The notes under the pieces: generated by a model
Told to the model about the DNA's origin: nothing
The model's database searches: none
The model's input: the letters and a program-made list of their open reading frames with translations, nothing else
Shown: positions 18,218-26,830 of the stretch, one piece after another
Layout: each line of letters opens with the position of its first letter
Position numbering within the stretch: position 1 is the stretch's first letter
Assembly (NCBI GenBank): GCA_003223025.1
Contig: QHXR01000006.1
Span: forward strand, 228,681-292,680
Length of the DNA stretch: 64,000 bases
Direction: 5' to 3'
Origin: Acidobacteriota bacterium
GTDB taxonomy: Bacteria > Acidobacteriota > Blastocatellia > Pyrinomonadales > Pyrinomonadaceae
Made by a program: the position numbers and the translations under genes

Positions 18218-19069
18218 ATGAAGCTGACAAAATATCCCGCCGGCCTCGCATTGGCCGTGACGTTGTTCTTCGTGTCCGCGGCTGCTGCACAGCAAGCCGC
18301 TCCTGCAGCCGATCTTGATTATCAAACCGGCGCTGTGCTCTATATGCAAAAGGCCGCGGAGTATCGCGCACTTTGCTACCAGGCGTTCAACATCGCACGC
18401 TTGCGGCTCGACACCGACCTCGATAAAAAGAACGTAAAGAAGCTTCCGAAAGCAGAGCGAAAAATGCCGCGTGCGATCATCGTCGATATTGACGAAACGG
18501 TCCTCGACAATTCTCCGGCTCAAGCTCGCGGGATCAGAACGAACACGCCGTACAACTCGAAGGACTGGTACGAATGGAGCAACAAGGGAAAAGCCAAAGC
18601 GATCCCGGGTGTCGTCGAGTTTCTGAATTACGCCGTGTCGAAGGGCGTGAAAATATTTTACATTTCGAATCGCGACGACAAGAACGAGAAGCAAATAACG
18701 ATCGAGAATCTGAAGTGCGTCGAAAAGAGAGATTCGAAGTGTTACGGACTTAACGACGTTTCAGCCGAAAACGTAATGCTCAAAACTTCTGAATCGGGCA
18801 AGGAAGCTCGCCGCTCGATCGTGACGGCGAAGTACCGGGTCGTTATGCTCGTCGGCGACAACCTCGACGATTTCACATCCGCATTCGAAAAGAAATCCGT
18901 CGCCGATCGATTCGGCGAGACAGACAAGGCAAAAGATTTTTGGGGAAGCAAATTCATCGTCCTTCCGAATGCGATGTACGGAACGTGGGAGAACGCGATC
19001 TACGAATATCAGCGTCTGACCGAAGCCCAGAAAGCCGAAAAGCGTGCGGCTGCGTTGGAGTTGCCGTAG
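18218..19069 (+). CDS. HAD-superfamily acid phosphatase, e(P4)/class C type
   Basis: 283 residues. A signal peptide (about residues 1-25) is followed by the DDDD-phosphatase motifs: IIVDIDETVLDN (nucleophile region D90/D92), FYISNRDD (motif II) and LVGDNLDDF (motif IV, about 213-219). The family hydrolyses nucleotide monophosphates outside the cytoplasm, as 5'-nucleotidase e(P4). There is no lipobox cysteine after the signal, so it is probably periplasmic rather than a lipoprotein. Single gene, followed closely by a small nucleotidyltransferase pair. Confidence 0.93.
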   Translation: MKLTKYPAGLALAVTLFFVSAAAAQQAAPAADLDYQTGAVLYMQKAAEYRALCYQAFNIARLRLDTDLDKKNVKKLPKAERKMPRAIIVDIDETVLDNSPAQARGIRTNTPYNSKDWYEWSNKGKAKAIPGVVEFLNYAVSKGVKIFYISNRDDKNEKQITIENLKCVEKRDSKCYGLNDVSAENVMLKTSESGKEARRSIVTAKYRVVMLVGDNLDDFTSAFEKKSVADRFGETDKAKDFWGSKFIVLPNAMYGTWENAIYEYQRLTEAQKAEKRAAALELP

Positions 19070-19078
19070 AATAAACCC

Positions 19079-19291
19079 GTGAAGCGTACGCCTGAACAAA
19101 AACTTCTCGATCCGAGGCCTGGAAGTAAAATCGCCGAGGCAAGGGATTTCGGGATCGATCTTACATTGGTCGCTGAGCGACTCCGTCAGACGCCGCAAGA
19201 GAGGATCGATAATCTCCAGGCTAGTATGAAGTTTCTTGCCGAATTAGAACGAGCTCGCGCGAAAGGACCGGTTAGAAAGAACGAGAATTAA
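19079..19291 (+). CDS. Small partner protein of a minimal nucleotidyltransferase
   Basis: 70 residues from a GTG start. ARDFGIDLTLVAERLRQTPQERIDNLQASMKFLAELERA is a helical, charged pattern often found directly before AbiEii-like nucleotidyltransferase genes. Its TAA overlaps the ATG of the next gene by one base (TAATG), so the two are coupled. A toxin-antitoxin-like or regulatory role is inferred from this arrangement only. Confidence 0.65.
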   Translation: MKRTPEQKLLDPRPGSKIAEARDFGIDLTLVAERLRQTPQERIDNLQASMKFLAELERARAKGPVRKNEN

Positions 19292-19778
19292 TGATTTATC
19301 TTGAGAAAGCGATACGGAGTTTGACCGACAATAAAGTCGACTTCGTTATTGTCGGCGGTGTCGCGATCAATCTTCACTCGTCCGGATATATAACAAGTGA
19401 TCTGGACATCTGCTATTCCCGATCAAAGGAAAATATACGCCGCCTCACCGCTGCTTTAGCTCCGTTCGAGCCTTGGCCGCGAGGGTTAAGTCGCGAACTC
19501 CCGTTTTTCTTCGATGAAAGTGCTTTGCGAAACGGAACCAAATTTAACTTCGAAACGTCGATCGGAGACATCGATCTTCTTGGTGAAGTTAAAGGTCTCG
19601 GAGATTTTTCCAGCCTGGTAGACAGAACCGTAATTTACGAGATCTACGACTCCGAGGTGAAGCTCTGGATCTCACCGGTCTGATCATTGCAAAGACCGCG
19701 GCCGACCGCCCTAAGGACCGCCTCGTTTTACCGGAACTTCACGCGCTTCGGGAGGCACTCGATCCCGACGAAGAATAG
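19291..19778 (+). pseudogene. Frameshifted nucleotidyltransferase (AbiEii/DUF6036-like)
   Basis: The first 124 codons encode VDFVIVGGVAINLHSSGYITSDLDICYSR, with the nucleotidyltransferase GG...DLD core. Read straight, the frame ends at a TGA at 19681-19683, 130 residues. In the next frame, from base 19662, the sequence continues as ALDLTGLIIAKTAADRPKDR and ends LPELHALREALDPDEE at TAG 19776-19778. This is exactly the C terminus expected of the family. One missing base near 19660-19662 explains it. It may be a real lesion or a sequencing error. The truncated 130-residue product could still fold. Confidence 0.8.
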
Positions 19779-19781
19779 TTA

Positions 19782-22484
19782 ATGAGACTACGTACATTTT
19801 TTTTCCTTTCCGTAATCGCCTGCTTTTTATCGGGCGTCACTGCGCAGAATCTCACCGTTCGCGAGATCATGTCCGAACCGTCGATCGCCGGAATGCGGGT
19901 CGATGGCGAGAAACTCTCGCCCGATGGTACGAAGGTCGTTTACCTCTGGAACGCCGAAGGCAAAATGCCGCGCGATCTTTATCTCGTTTCGACGACCGGC
20001 GGTGACGCGACAAAGATCCTCAGTCCGTCCGACCTTCCGCCGCCGACTCGTCCGCCGGAGAAAGAAAATAAACTCGATTACGGACTCACGATGCGCGATG
20101 AGTTTGTGAAGGACCGCGAGAATCAACTCGGGAATTTCGAATGGTCTCCGGATTCGAAGCGGCTCGTCACTTCGTATGGTGGTGATCTTTACGTCATCAC
20201 GCTGCCGTCGCCCGAAACGGGCAGTATGGAAAAATGGCCGGCCTATGAAGCGGCCATCACGCGGCGGGCGGATCTGGTGCCGAACCTGATCGAATCCGTG
20301 AAGATGAGCGGAATCCAGGAAGACGAAATTTTTGCTCAAATCGCCGAAGCTCGCAGCCGGCTATTAAACAGTCTGCATGCTGGGCCAGTCCGAGGGAATA
20401 GCACGAGATCCGTCACGGAGATCAGGGAAATCCTCGCGGCGGACGAAACTCTCCGTCTCGCTCTGAAGAGACTTGACCGGATCGAAGAAGCGTACCCTAT
20501 GCTTCGGACGGCTGACGTCTATAAGAACGTGCGTACCGAGCTCGCCGGCGTCGAGAATCGAATCGCCGTTGCGAGAAATGATTTCTATTCTTCTGCAAAC
20601 ACACTTAGAAGATTGACGCGTACCCAAACTCCAGAAACCGGTGCACGATTTCTCGACAACGGCCGCATTCTCTTTTCTCAATCCGGAAATCTGTTTGTAC
20701 TCGATCTGTCCAATTCCCTTCTCACTCAAGTCTCAAAAGAGGCGAACGCTGCGTCTTTCATCTCGGTCTTCAATGCGACGCCGAATAAACCCGGGAACCT
20801 GATCGCATACGTGATCTCGGACAGTTCGAAGAATAAGGCTTTGCTCGTTCCGAATTATCTCGATGAGTTCGTTGTCGCGAATCCAACACGTCGCGGATGG
20901 ACGGATCAGAAAGTCGTCGTCACCTTTGCGGATGGAAGTCGCGATATTCCCTTCGAGATCAAGCTTCCGAAATCTGAAGGCGTCAGTAATATCCGCCGCA
21001 TGGTTTGGGCGGCGGACAATTCGAGTTTGATCGTCGATCGTGTCGACAAAGATACGAAGCGGCGAATGCTTTTCTATGTCCACCACGTCGGCAGCAAAGG
21101 CGAGAAGATCATCCCGATCATCGAAGAGACGGACGACAAATGGCAGGCGTCGTTGTCGAATATCTTCGAAGCGAATCCGAACAATCCAAGCGAATTATTT
21201 TTCGGATCCGAGAAAGACGGATTCAATCATCTCTATCTCGCAAAGCTCGAGAAAGCGACGGTGGAACCGAACCCGACGGGAGAGATTCGCCAGGAGAATC
21301 CGAGCGATCCCGGATATTCGGGAAAGGTGACGATCACCCAAGTAACGAAAGGAAACTGGCAGGTCGAGTGGGCAAAATGGAGTTACGAGGTCAACGAAAT
21401 CCTTTACAGTTCGACGGAAGAGGGTGCCGATCGTCGTGAGTTTTTCATCACTGACAAAGACGGCGTCTCCTTAAAGTTCCCGGCGCGGCGTCACGAGCCG
21501 GGCGGTGGAATGAAGACAAATCCCCAGTACCAGGACGCGAATCCGGGGGTAGGTGCACTGCTCTATTCTCTTTCGCGGTGGAATCAGCCCGACGAACTTG
21601 TCGTGCTTGGACTTTGCGATATTGGATGTAATCGGACGCCTACGAAGCTTACAAACACGACTCCGACCCGCCTCACAGCCACGAAATGGTCTGAGCCACA
21701 ATTTCTCGAAATCCCGTCACGCGACAATAAAAAGATTCCCGCGAAGATCTATCGTCCCGCCGGTTTCAACGCAAAAGCGAAATCGAAATATCCGATGGTC
21801 GTCTTCGTTCACGGTGCGGGCTATCTGCAAAACGTCATCAACGGCTGGAACAATTACTATCGCGAGTTCATGTTCAATGAGCTGCTAACGCAGAAGGGTT
21901 ACATCGTTCTCGACATCGACTACCGCGGCTCGGCCGGATACGGACGCGATTGGCGGACGGATGTTTATGATTTTCTCGGCGGAAAAGATTTCGACGATCA
22001 CATCGACTCGATCGATTACATGGTCAAGAACTATAACGTCAATCAGGCGAAGGTCGGAGTCTACGGCGGAAGTTACGGCGGGTTCATGGCGGCGATGTTA
22101 GCCGAACGCGCGCCGGATAAGATCGCGGCAGCGGCAGCACTCCGACCGGTGTTCGACTGGAAAAATTATTACGCATCATCGCCCGGCTACACGGCTCAGC
22201 GGCTCGGCTTTCCCGACAAAAATCCAGAAGCATACAAACGCAGCTCGCCGATCACATACGCCGACAAACTCGAACGACCGATGCTGATCCTTCATGGCAT
22301 GTCGGACGACAACGTCCACGTTCAGGATTCGATCCAGATGATGGAGAAGCTGATCCGTTTAGGTAAGACCCAATACTTCGAAACGATGCTGTATCCGTCA
22401 GAGAATCATGGCTTTGTCCGCCCCGAAAGCTGGACCGACGAATATGAGCGTATTTTGGCTTTCTTTGAAAAGCATCTAAAATGA
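19782..22484 (+). CDS. S9-family prolyl oligopeptidase / dipeptidyl-peptidase-like serine protease
   Basis: 900 residues. Signal peptide (1-21, ending TAQ), then a WD40-like beta-propeller region (about 40-620) and a C-terminal alpha/beta-hydrolase. The nucleophile is in GVYGGSYGGFMAAM (Ser near 764), the acid in HGMSDDNVHVQDS and the base in SENHGFVRPESW. It is exported and probably cleaves short peptides after proline. The length is greater than that of most DPP-IV-like enzymes because of a helical insertion near residues 160-290. Confidence 0.93.
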   Translation: MRLRTFFFLSVIACFLSGVTAQNLTVREIMSEPSIAGMRVDGEKLSPDGTKVVYLWNAEGKMPRDLYLVSTTGGDATKILSPSDLPPPTRPPEKENKLDYGLTMRDEFVKDRENQLGNFEWSPDSKRLVTSYGGDLYVITLPSPETGSMEKWPAYEAAITRRADLVPNLIESVKMSGIQEDEIFAQIAEARSRLLNSLHAGPVRGNSTRSVTEIREILAADETLRLALKRLDRIEEAYPMLRTADVYKNVRTELAGVENRIAVARNDFYSSANTLRRLTRTQTPETGARFLDNGRILFSQSGNLFVLDLSNSLLTQVSKEANAASFISVFNATPNKPGNLIAYVISDSSKNKALLVPNYLDEFVVANPTRRGWTDQKVVVTFADGSRDIPFEIKLPKSEGVSNIRRMVWAADNSSLIVDRVDKDTKRRMLFYVHHVGSKGEKIIPIIEETDDKWQASLSNIFEANPNNPSELFFGSEKDGFNHLYLAKLEKATVEPNPTGEIRQENPSDPGYSGKVTITQVTKGNWQVEWAKWSYEVNEILYSSTEEGADRREFFITDKDGVSLKFPARRHEPGGGMKTNPQYQDANPGVGALLYSLSRWNQPDELVVLGLCDIGCNRTPTKLTNTTPTRLTATKWSEPQFLEIPSRDNKKIPAKIYRPAGFNAKAKSKYPMVVFVHGAGYLQNVINGWNNYYREFMFNELLTQKGYIVLDIDYRGSAGYGRDWRTDVYDFLGGKDFDDHIDSIDYMVKNYNVNQAKVGVYGGSYGGFMAAMLAERAPDKIAAAAALRPVFDWKNYYASSPGYTAQRLGFPDKNPEAYKRSSPITYADKLERPMLILHGMSDDNVHVQDSIQMMEKLIRLGKTQYFETMLYPSENHGFVRPESWTDEYERILAFFEKHLK

Positions 22485-22486
22485 CC

Positions 22487-22660
22487 TTTCACCGCCGAGA
22501 CGCGATGAAAAAACGGGAGTTATCTTCCTCGGCGTCCTTTAACCGCCGAGACGCTGAGACGCAGAGAAATCAGGTAATGCGATTCTGAGACCGGAAGTAA
22601 TCTTCCTCGGCGTCTCTCCGTCTCGGCGGTTAAAGCGTCTGTCTCTCGCGGCGGTTAAAC
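22487..22660. repeat. CCGCCGAGACGC hairpin repeats (two units)
   Basis: The whole 174-base spacer is repeat. Unit one: CACCGCCGAGACGCGA ... CCTCGGCGTCC. Unit two: TAACCGCCGAGACG (22540-22553) paired perfectly with CGTCTCGGCGGTTA (22619-22632), 14 bp. A third half-copy (CTCGCGGCGGTTAAAC) ends five bases before the next ATG. The same family is at 44107-44192. Confidence 0.85.
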
Positions 22661-22664
22661 TTTT

Positions 22665-23627
22665 ATGAGAATTCTCGTTACCGGCGGTGCCGGGTTTATC
22701 GGTTCGCATTTGTGCGAACGACTTTTGTCCGAAGGTAATGAAGTTATTTGCCTCGACAATTTTTTCACCGGACGAAAGCAGAACATCATCCATCTTCTCG
22801 ACGATAAAAAGTTCGAGCTCGTCCGTCATGATGTGACCGAGCCGATCCTGCTCGAGGTCGATCAGATCTACAATCTCGCCTGTCCCGCATCTCCCGTTCA
22901 TTACCAATATAATCCCGTGAAGACGGTGAAGACGAGCGTGATGGGAATGATCAACATGCTCGGAATGGCGAAGCGTGTTCACGCGCGCATTCTGCAAGCA
23001 TCGACATCGGAAGTTTACGGCGATCCGCTGATCCACCCGCAGACAGAAGATTATTTCGGTAACGTGAATCCGATCGGTTTACGGAGTTGCTACGACGAAG
23101 GCAAGCGCGTCGCCGAGACTTTGATGATGGATTACAACCGCCAGAACGGAGTAGACACGCGCATCGTCCGCATCTTTAATACCTACGGCGAGCGAATGCT
23201 CGAGAACGACGGACGCGTGGTTTCGAATTTTGTCGTGCAGGCGCTCCGTGGTCAGGAGCTGACGGTTTACGGCGACGGAAGTCAGACACGTTCGTTCTGC
23301 TATGTCAGCGATCTCGTCGATGGAATCATCCGTCTGATGAATGCTGAGGCCGCCGATATCCACATGCCGGTCAACATCGGAAATCCCGGCGAGTTCACGA
23401 TGAACGAGCTAGCAGAGGAAGTCGGCAAATGCGTCGGACGCGAGATCAAGATCAGATATCTGCCGTTGCCGCAGGACGATCCGAAACAGCGCAAACCGAA
23501 TATTGAACGCGCGAAGTCGCTGCTGGACTGGAATCCAAAAGTTCCGCTGGCGGAGGGATTGGAAAAGACGGTGAATTACTTTCGGGCTCTGATCGATTCG
23601 CCAAAAGCGACAAACACAAAAGCCTAG
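22665..23627 (+). CDS. UDP-glucuronate decarboxylase-like NAD-dependent SDR (UDP-xylose synthase)
   Basis: 320 residues. The Rossmann motif GGAGFIGSH is at the N terminus; [35 protein letters not shown] and SCYDEGKR (Tyr/Lys near 143/147) are the standard UXS signatures. The family converts UDP-glucuronate to UDP-xylose, used for surface polysaccharides. The ATG follows the repeat with no ribosome site. A second SDR gene lies 235 bases downstream. Confidence 0.9.
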   Translation: MRILVTGGAGFIGSHLCERLLSEGNEVICLDNFFTGRKQNIIHLLDDKKFELVRHDVTEPILLEVDQIYNLACPASPVHYQYNPVKTVKTSVMGMINMLGMAKRVHARILQASTSEVYGDPLIHPQTEDYFGNVNPIGLRSCYDEGKRVAETLMMDYNRQNGVDTRIVRIFNTYGERMLENDGRVVSNFVVQALRGQELTVYGDGSQTRSFCYVSDLVDGIIRLMNAEAADIHMPVNIGNPGEFTMNELAEEVGKCVGREIKIRYLPLPQDDPKQRKPNIERAKSLLDWNPKVPLAEGLEKTVNYFRALIDSPKATNTKA

Positions 23628-23693
23628 GAGAATGAAGTGCGCGTCGACAAAGCTGTTAGAAATTCAAGAAATGGGTTTGTTTCCGATAAATTG

Positions 23694-23834
23694 CCACTGG
23701 CTTTAGCTAGTGGTCACGTTCACTACCGGGACAGGCTTTAGCCAAATTTCTGCAAAAGAATTATCCTTATGGCTTTAGCCAAATACGGCTGAAGCCAATT
23801 GTGTTTTTAGCTGACCACGACCTAAACGTCGTGG
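23694..23834. repeat. Cluster of GGCTTTAGCC-type palindromes
   Basis: Three hairpins in the spacer between the two SDR genes: CCACTGGCTTTAGCTAGTGG (23694-23713); TGGCTTTAGCC paired with GGCTGAAGCCA (23770-23797, one mismatch); CCACGAC paired with GTCGTGG (23815-23834). TTTAGCC is shared with the cruciform at 17817 and the hairpin at 59142. Confidence 0.75.
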
Positions 23835-23862
23835 CAACTTAAAGGCTCGTGGCAATTTAAAT

Positions 23863-24840
23863 ATGAAAATTCTTATCACAGGCGGTGCAGGCTTCGTCGG
23901 AAGCCATCTCGCCGACAAACTCATCTCACAAGGACACGAGATCACGGTCATCGATGATCTCTCGACCGGACGTTACTCGAATATCGCTCATCTCGAAGAC
24001 ACCGAGCGCTTTCGTTTGATCATCGATACGGTCCTCAACGAAAAGTTGATGGAAGAGTTGATCCGCGAAACGGATCACGTCTATCACATGGCGAGCGCCG
24101 TCGGCGTAAAACTTATTATGGAGCGGCCGGTGCGAACAATCGAAACCATCTTTCGTGGTACCGATGTCGTTCTCGGATTCTGCTCGCGATATCGAAAGCG
24201 TGTGCTGATCCCAAGCACATCGGAAGTCTATGGCAAAGGAGCGTCGGTTCCCTTCAAAGAAGACGACGATCTTCTCACCGGTGCGACCGATAAACATCGA
24301 TGGGCTTACGCGTGCGCGAAAACGCTCGACGAATTTCTCGCTCTTGCTCACTGGAAAGAAACTCGACTTCCGGTCGTCGTCGTGCGGCTCTTCAATACGG
24401 TCGGCCCGCGTCAGACCGGACAATATGGAATGGTCGTTCCGCGATTCGTACATGCCGCGATCCGCAATGAACCGATCCAGGTTCACGGCGACGGAACGCA
24501 ATCGCGATGCTTCGGACATGTTCATGACGTAGTCGAAGGTTTGACTAAACTTCTCGATTCGCCCGAGTGTTTCGGACAGGTTATCAACATCGGAAACAGC
24601 GAAGAGACATCGATCAAAGGCCTCGCCGATCGTGCGATCGCATTGACCGGAAGCACCAGCGAGATACAGTTCATTCCGTACGAAGAAGCGTACGGAGACG
24701 GATTCGAGGACATGCGTCGGCGCGTTCCCAGTCTTGAGAAAGCGAAACGGCTCATCGGCTATCAGCCAACCCGCAGCCTGGACGACATCATCAATGATGT
24801 AGCCAATGAGTACCGCAATGAGGTAGCGGCGGCGGCCTGA
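23863..24840 (+). CDS. NAD-dependent epimerase/dehydratase (SDR), nucleotide-sugar type
   Basis: 325 residues. GGAGFVGSHLADKLI is the NAD-binding motif; STSEVYGKG and RWAYACAKTLDEFLA (Tyr-x3-Lys) are the catalytic region, and VVRLFNTVGPRQTGQYGMVVPRFV the substrate segment. Most similar in layout to UDP-glucose 4-epimerase-like or GDP-mannose-related SDRs. With the preceding UXS-like enzyme it probably supplies activated sugars for surface glycans. The substrate is not certain. Confidence 0.88.
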   Translation: MKILITGGAGFVGSHLADKLISQGHEITVIDDLSTGRYSNIAHLEDTERFRLIIDTVLNEKLMEELIRETDHVYHMASAVGVKLIMERPVRTIETIFRGTDVVLGFCSRYRKRVLIPSTSEVYGKGASVPFKEDDDLLTGATDKHRWAYACAKTLDEFLALAHWKETRLPVVVVRLFNTVGPRQTGQYGMVVPRFVHAAIRNEPIQVHGDGTQSRCFGHVHDVVEGLTKLLDSPECFGQVINIGNSEETSIKGLADRAIALTGSTSEIQFIPYEEAYGDGFEDMRRRVPSLEKAKRLIGYQPTRSLDDIINDVANEYRNEVAAAA

Positions 24841-24843
24841 TAA

Positions 24844-25467
24844 ATGAACATACGAAACATTCTTTTTCTTTTCCTGCTTTCCGCCTTTTGCTTTCTGCCT
24901 TCGGTTTTCGCTCAGGGCGGAATCAAGGGAAAGGTACGAAACAACAAAGGTAATGGGATCGGCGGAGCTACAGTGACTGCTCGTCTCGAAGGCAAAGACG
25001 TGAAAACCGTGACCGCCGATTCGAAAGGTAACTTTCAAATGGAAGGCCTCAAGGCGGGCACGTACAACGTTGCATTCGATGCCGACGGTTATGCGATCGG
25101 AGTTAAATTCGGAGTCGAGATCAAAAACGGCTCGGTCCGGGATCTCGGAGATCGCTTGATCCTTGGCGTCGACCAAGGCACGCAGGTCATCATCAAAGGC
25201 GCCGTATTCTTTAAGGAAGGCACGAGCCTTACTGCCGCAAAGGTCGAGTTCGAGCGCGTCAACGACGACGGCTCGACAAAAAGTCTCGGGAGCACATACT
25301 CGAACTACAGTGGCGAGTTTGCTTTTCGCCCACCCGTCGGCGTTACAAAAGTCAGAGTGACTGCCAGATACAAGGGCGTCGAAGCATCGAAAGAGATCAC
25401 CGACATGGTCAACGCCGGGATCTATCGGACCGCGATCACGTTGGATATTTCGAGAACGGAAAAATAG
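24844..25467 (+). CDS. Secreted carboxypeptidase-regulatory-like (CarboxypepD_reg) domain protein
   Basis: 207 residues. A signal peptide (1-22, ending FAQ) precedes a repeated beta-sandwich: GIKGKVRNNKGNGIGGATVTARLEGKDVKTVTADSKGNFQMEGLKAGTYNVAFDADG is a classic CarboxypepD_reg unit, with a second, weaker one at about 115-200. It starts three bases after the SDR gene. The signal-peptide codons are written in an exact period-7 pattern (24867-24908). Function unknown, likely structural or ligand binding. Confidence 0.85.
   Translation: MNIRNILFLFLLSAFCFLPSVFAQGGIKGKVRNNKGNGIGGATVTARLEGKDVKTVTADSKGNFQMEGLKAGTYNVAFDADGYAIGVKFGVEIKNGSVRDLGDRLILGVDQGTQVIIKGAVFFKEGTSLTAAKVEFERVNDDGSTKSLGSTYSNYSGEFAFRPPVGVTKVRVTARYKGVEASKEITDMVNAGIYRTAITLDISRTEK
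24867..24908. repeat. Degenerate heptad array inside signal-peptide codons
   Basis: TCTTTTC, CTGCTTT, CCGCCTT, TTGCTTT, CTGCCTT, CGGTTTT: six successive 7-mers sharing a YYGCYTT core. They encode the hydrophobic stretch LFLLSAFCFLPSVF. Pyrimidine-rich coding of a signal peptide could mimic this, so the call is tentative. Confidence 0.45.
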
Positions 25468-25474
25468 AAAGAAA

Positions 25475-25556
25475 TTTCGCCACGGATAAACGCAGATGAC
25501 GCGGATCAGAGGAAATCTCTTATGATCCGCGTCATCCGCGTTTATCCATGGCGAAA
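25475..25556. repeat. ACGCGGATGACGC hairpin between convergent genes
   Basis: Arms 25475-25508 and 25523-25556 (34 bases) pair with two mismatches around a 14-base loop. Core words ACGCAGATGACGCGGAT recur at 38305-38378 and 56971-57041. It begins seven bases after one stop and ends 11 bases before the convergent stop, so it may end transcription from both sides. Confidence 0.85.
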
Positions 25557-25567
25557 ATCTTTCTGAC

Positions 25568-26002
25568 TTAGTTGATAGTTTCCGAGATCTCTTCCGCCGG
25601 CTGGCCTGCCCCGATCGCTCCCGCGTCGGTCACGATCAGCGGAAATTCTTCAAGTACCACCGTGTCCGCGATGGTCTGCACCCAGTAAGTCCCGGCGCTC
25701 GGGAAAACTACATTCACAAAAAAACTTACGTTGTCGGTGAATCCGCCGGGTGCGAGGTCGATCGCCGTGGGCTGGGACGTTACGACCAGGTTTGCTTTAT
25801 CAGGCGACAGTATCCGTACCTCAGTTTGATGATTGCCTTCGCCGCGCCAATGATTGATGACGGCAAATTTGATCAGCGAGACCGGCAAACGCTCGACCAT
25901 GATGTTCTGGAAAATTCCCATGAGCGAGATCTTGTTGCCCATCTCAATGCGAACGTCATCGCACAAAAGGGTATAGACCAGTTTTAAAGTTTCAGTTTGC
26001 AT
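25568..26002 (-). CDS. DUF6941 family protein
   Basis: 144 residues. LVYTLLCDDVRIEMGNKISLMGIFQNI is the conserved opening of this beta-rich family, followed by FPSAGTYWVQTIADTVVLEEFPLIV. ATG 26002 is preferred over the TTG one codon earlier. No signal or membrane segment. Function is unknown; family recognition is from the N-terminal motif. Confidence 0.75.
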   Translation of the reverse strand: MQTETLKLVYTLLCDDVRIEMGNKISLMGIFQNIMVERLPVSLIKFAVINHWRGEGNHQTEVRILSPDKANLVVTSQPTAIDLAPGGFTDNVSFFVNVVFPSAGTYWVQTIADTVVLEEFPLIVTDAGAIGAGQPAEEISETIN

Positions 26003-26165
26003 CAACGTTCCAAGACTGGCGGCTGACCAGCCTTTTATAAAATTCGCGTATATTTCCTTAAACGACCAATAGGTGTCGAATCGCAGTTCCGGTGGGATAA
26101 GGTTCTTCTGGATTTTATATGTCCGATTTTTACTTTTCCGCTACCGCAGGTCAAGAGTATACTCA

Positions 26166-26266
26166 TTTTAGATTTTGAATTCTGGTTTTCAGATTCGGGA
26201 ACGATGTTTCGACCCTGTGTCGACTCGTTTTCAATCCAAAATCCAAAATCCAAAATCCAAAATCGA
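26166..26266. repeat. Heptad array with inverted arms (TTTTGAA ... TCCAAAA)
   Basis: Left arm TTTTAGA, TTTTGAA, TTCTGGT, TTTCAGA, TTCGGGA (26166-26200); right arm four identical TCCAAAA units (26235-26262) then TCGAG. The right arm is identical over about 34 bases to the array inside xdhC at 42953-42986. It ends four bases before the next ATG. Confidence 0.85.
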
Positions 26267-26269
26267 GAG

Positions 26270-26530
26270 ATGTTGCTTTACGTTCTTATCGGTCTCTGTT
26301 TATCCCTCGCCGGTGTCGCCGGCTTGCAATTGATGTACATGTTCTACATCGACCGGATCGACAAGGAACGCAAGAAACGGGTGCACCAGCTCGAAGTTGA
26401 ATACAAGCGTTTGGCCTCCCGGCTCGCCGAAGCGGAGAGCGAACTTGAGTCGAAAAACGAAATGCTTGCCGCTGCATTTCCGGAGAATGAGGATGAGGAA
26501 GCTTGGGCGGACTTGATCGACGAGCGATGA
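26270..26530 (+). CDS. Small single-pass membrane protein with coiled coil
   Basis: 86 residues: a membrane helix (residues 2-24, LLYVLIGLCLSLAGVAGLQLMYMF) and a charged coiled coil (30-68, RIDKERKKRVHQLEVEYKRLASRLAEAESEL) with an acidic end. The frame is open upstream through the repeat (giving NPKSKIQN), but ATG 26270 is the sensible start. Its stop TGA directly abuts the stop of the minus-strand Smr gene. Function unknown. Confidence 0.7.
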   Translation: MLLYVLIGLCLSLAGVAGLQLMYMFYIDRIDKERKKRVHQLEVEYKRLASRLAEAESELESKNEMLAAAFPENEDEEAWADLIDER

Positions 26531-26824
26531 TCAATCGCTAAACGTTACGATCGTGGAACCGGAGCCTCCGCCAAATTCGTCACCTGATTTAAATCCCTTC
26601 ACAAAATCCGTTTCTTTTAACACGCTTCGGACGATCTCACGCTGCACGCCGATTCCCTTTCCGTGAATGATCCTGACGATCGAGAAACCCTTCTTTCGAG
26701 CTTCGTCGAGATACGCGATCGTTACTGCTTTTACATCCTTCGGCGAGAATGCATGCAGATCGATCGAGTCTGTTATCTCTAACTCGACGGGTTCGGGGAA
26801 TGGATTGTCGGGTTGGTCGGCGAT
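26531..26824 (-). CDS. Small Smr-domain protein lacking a standard start codon
   Basis: 97 codons in one open frame. It contains both Smr hallmarks, DLHAFSPKDVKAV (LDxH motif) and IIHGKGIGVQREIV (HGxG motif), and ends GSTIVTFSD. Smr domains nick or bind branched DNA or act on RNA. No ATG, GTG or TTG exists in frame between an upstream TAG and the Smr domain. The natural start position reads ATC (complement 26822-26824: ATC GCC GAC CAA), directly beside a heptad array. It may start at ATC, or be inactivated. It ends base-to-base against the plus-strand stop at 26530. Confidence 0.7.
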   Translation of the reverse strand: MADQPDNPFPEPVELEITDSIDLHAFSPKDVKAVTIAYLDEARKKGFSIVRIIHGKGIGVQREIVRSVLKETDFVKGFKSGDEFGGGSGSTIVTFSD

Positions 26825-26830
26825 GGTGTT

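Noticed and set aside
17975-18694. Full 239-codon minus-strand ORF over the acid phosphatase start
   Set aside because: Most of it is antisense to the phosphatase gene; only the internal ATG at 18172, giving a 65-residue ORF, is kept as tentative.
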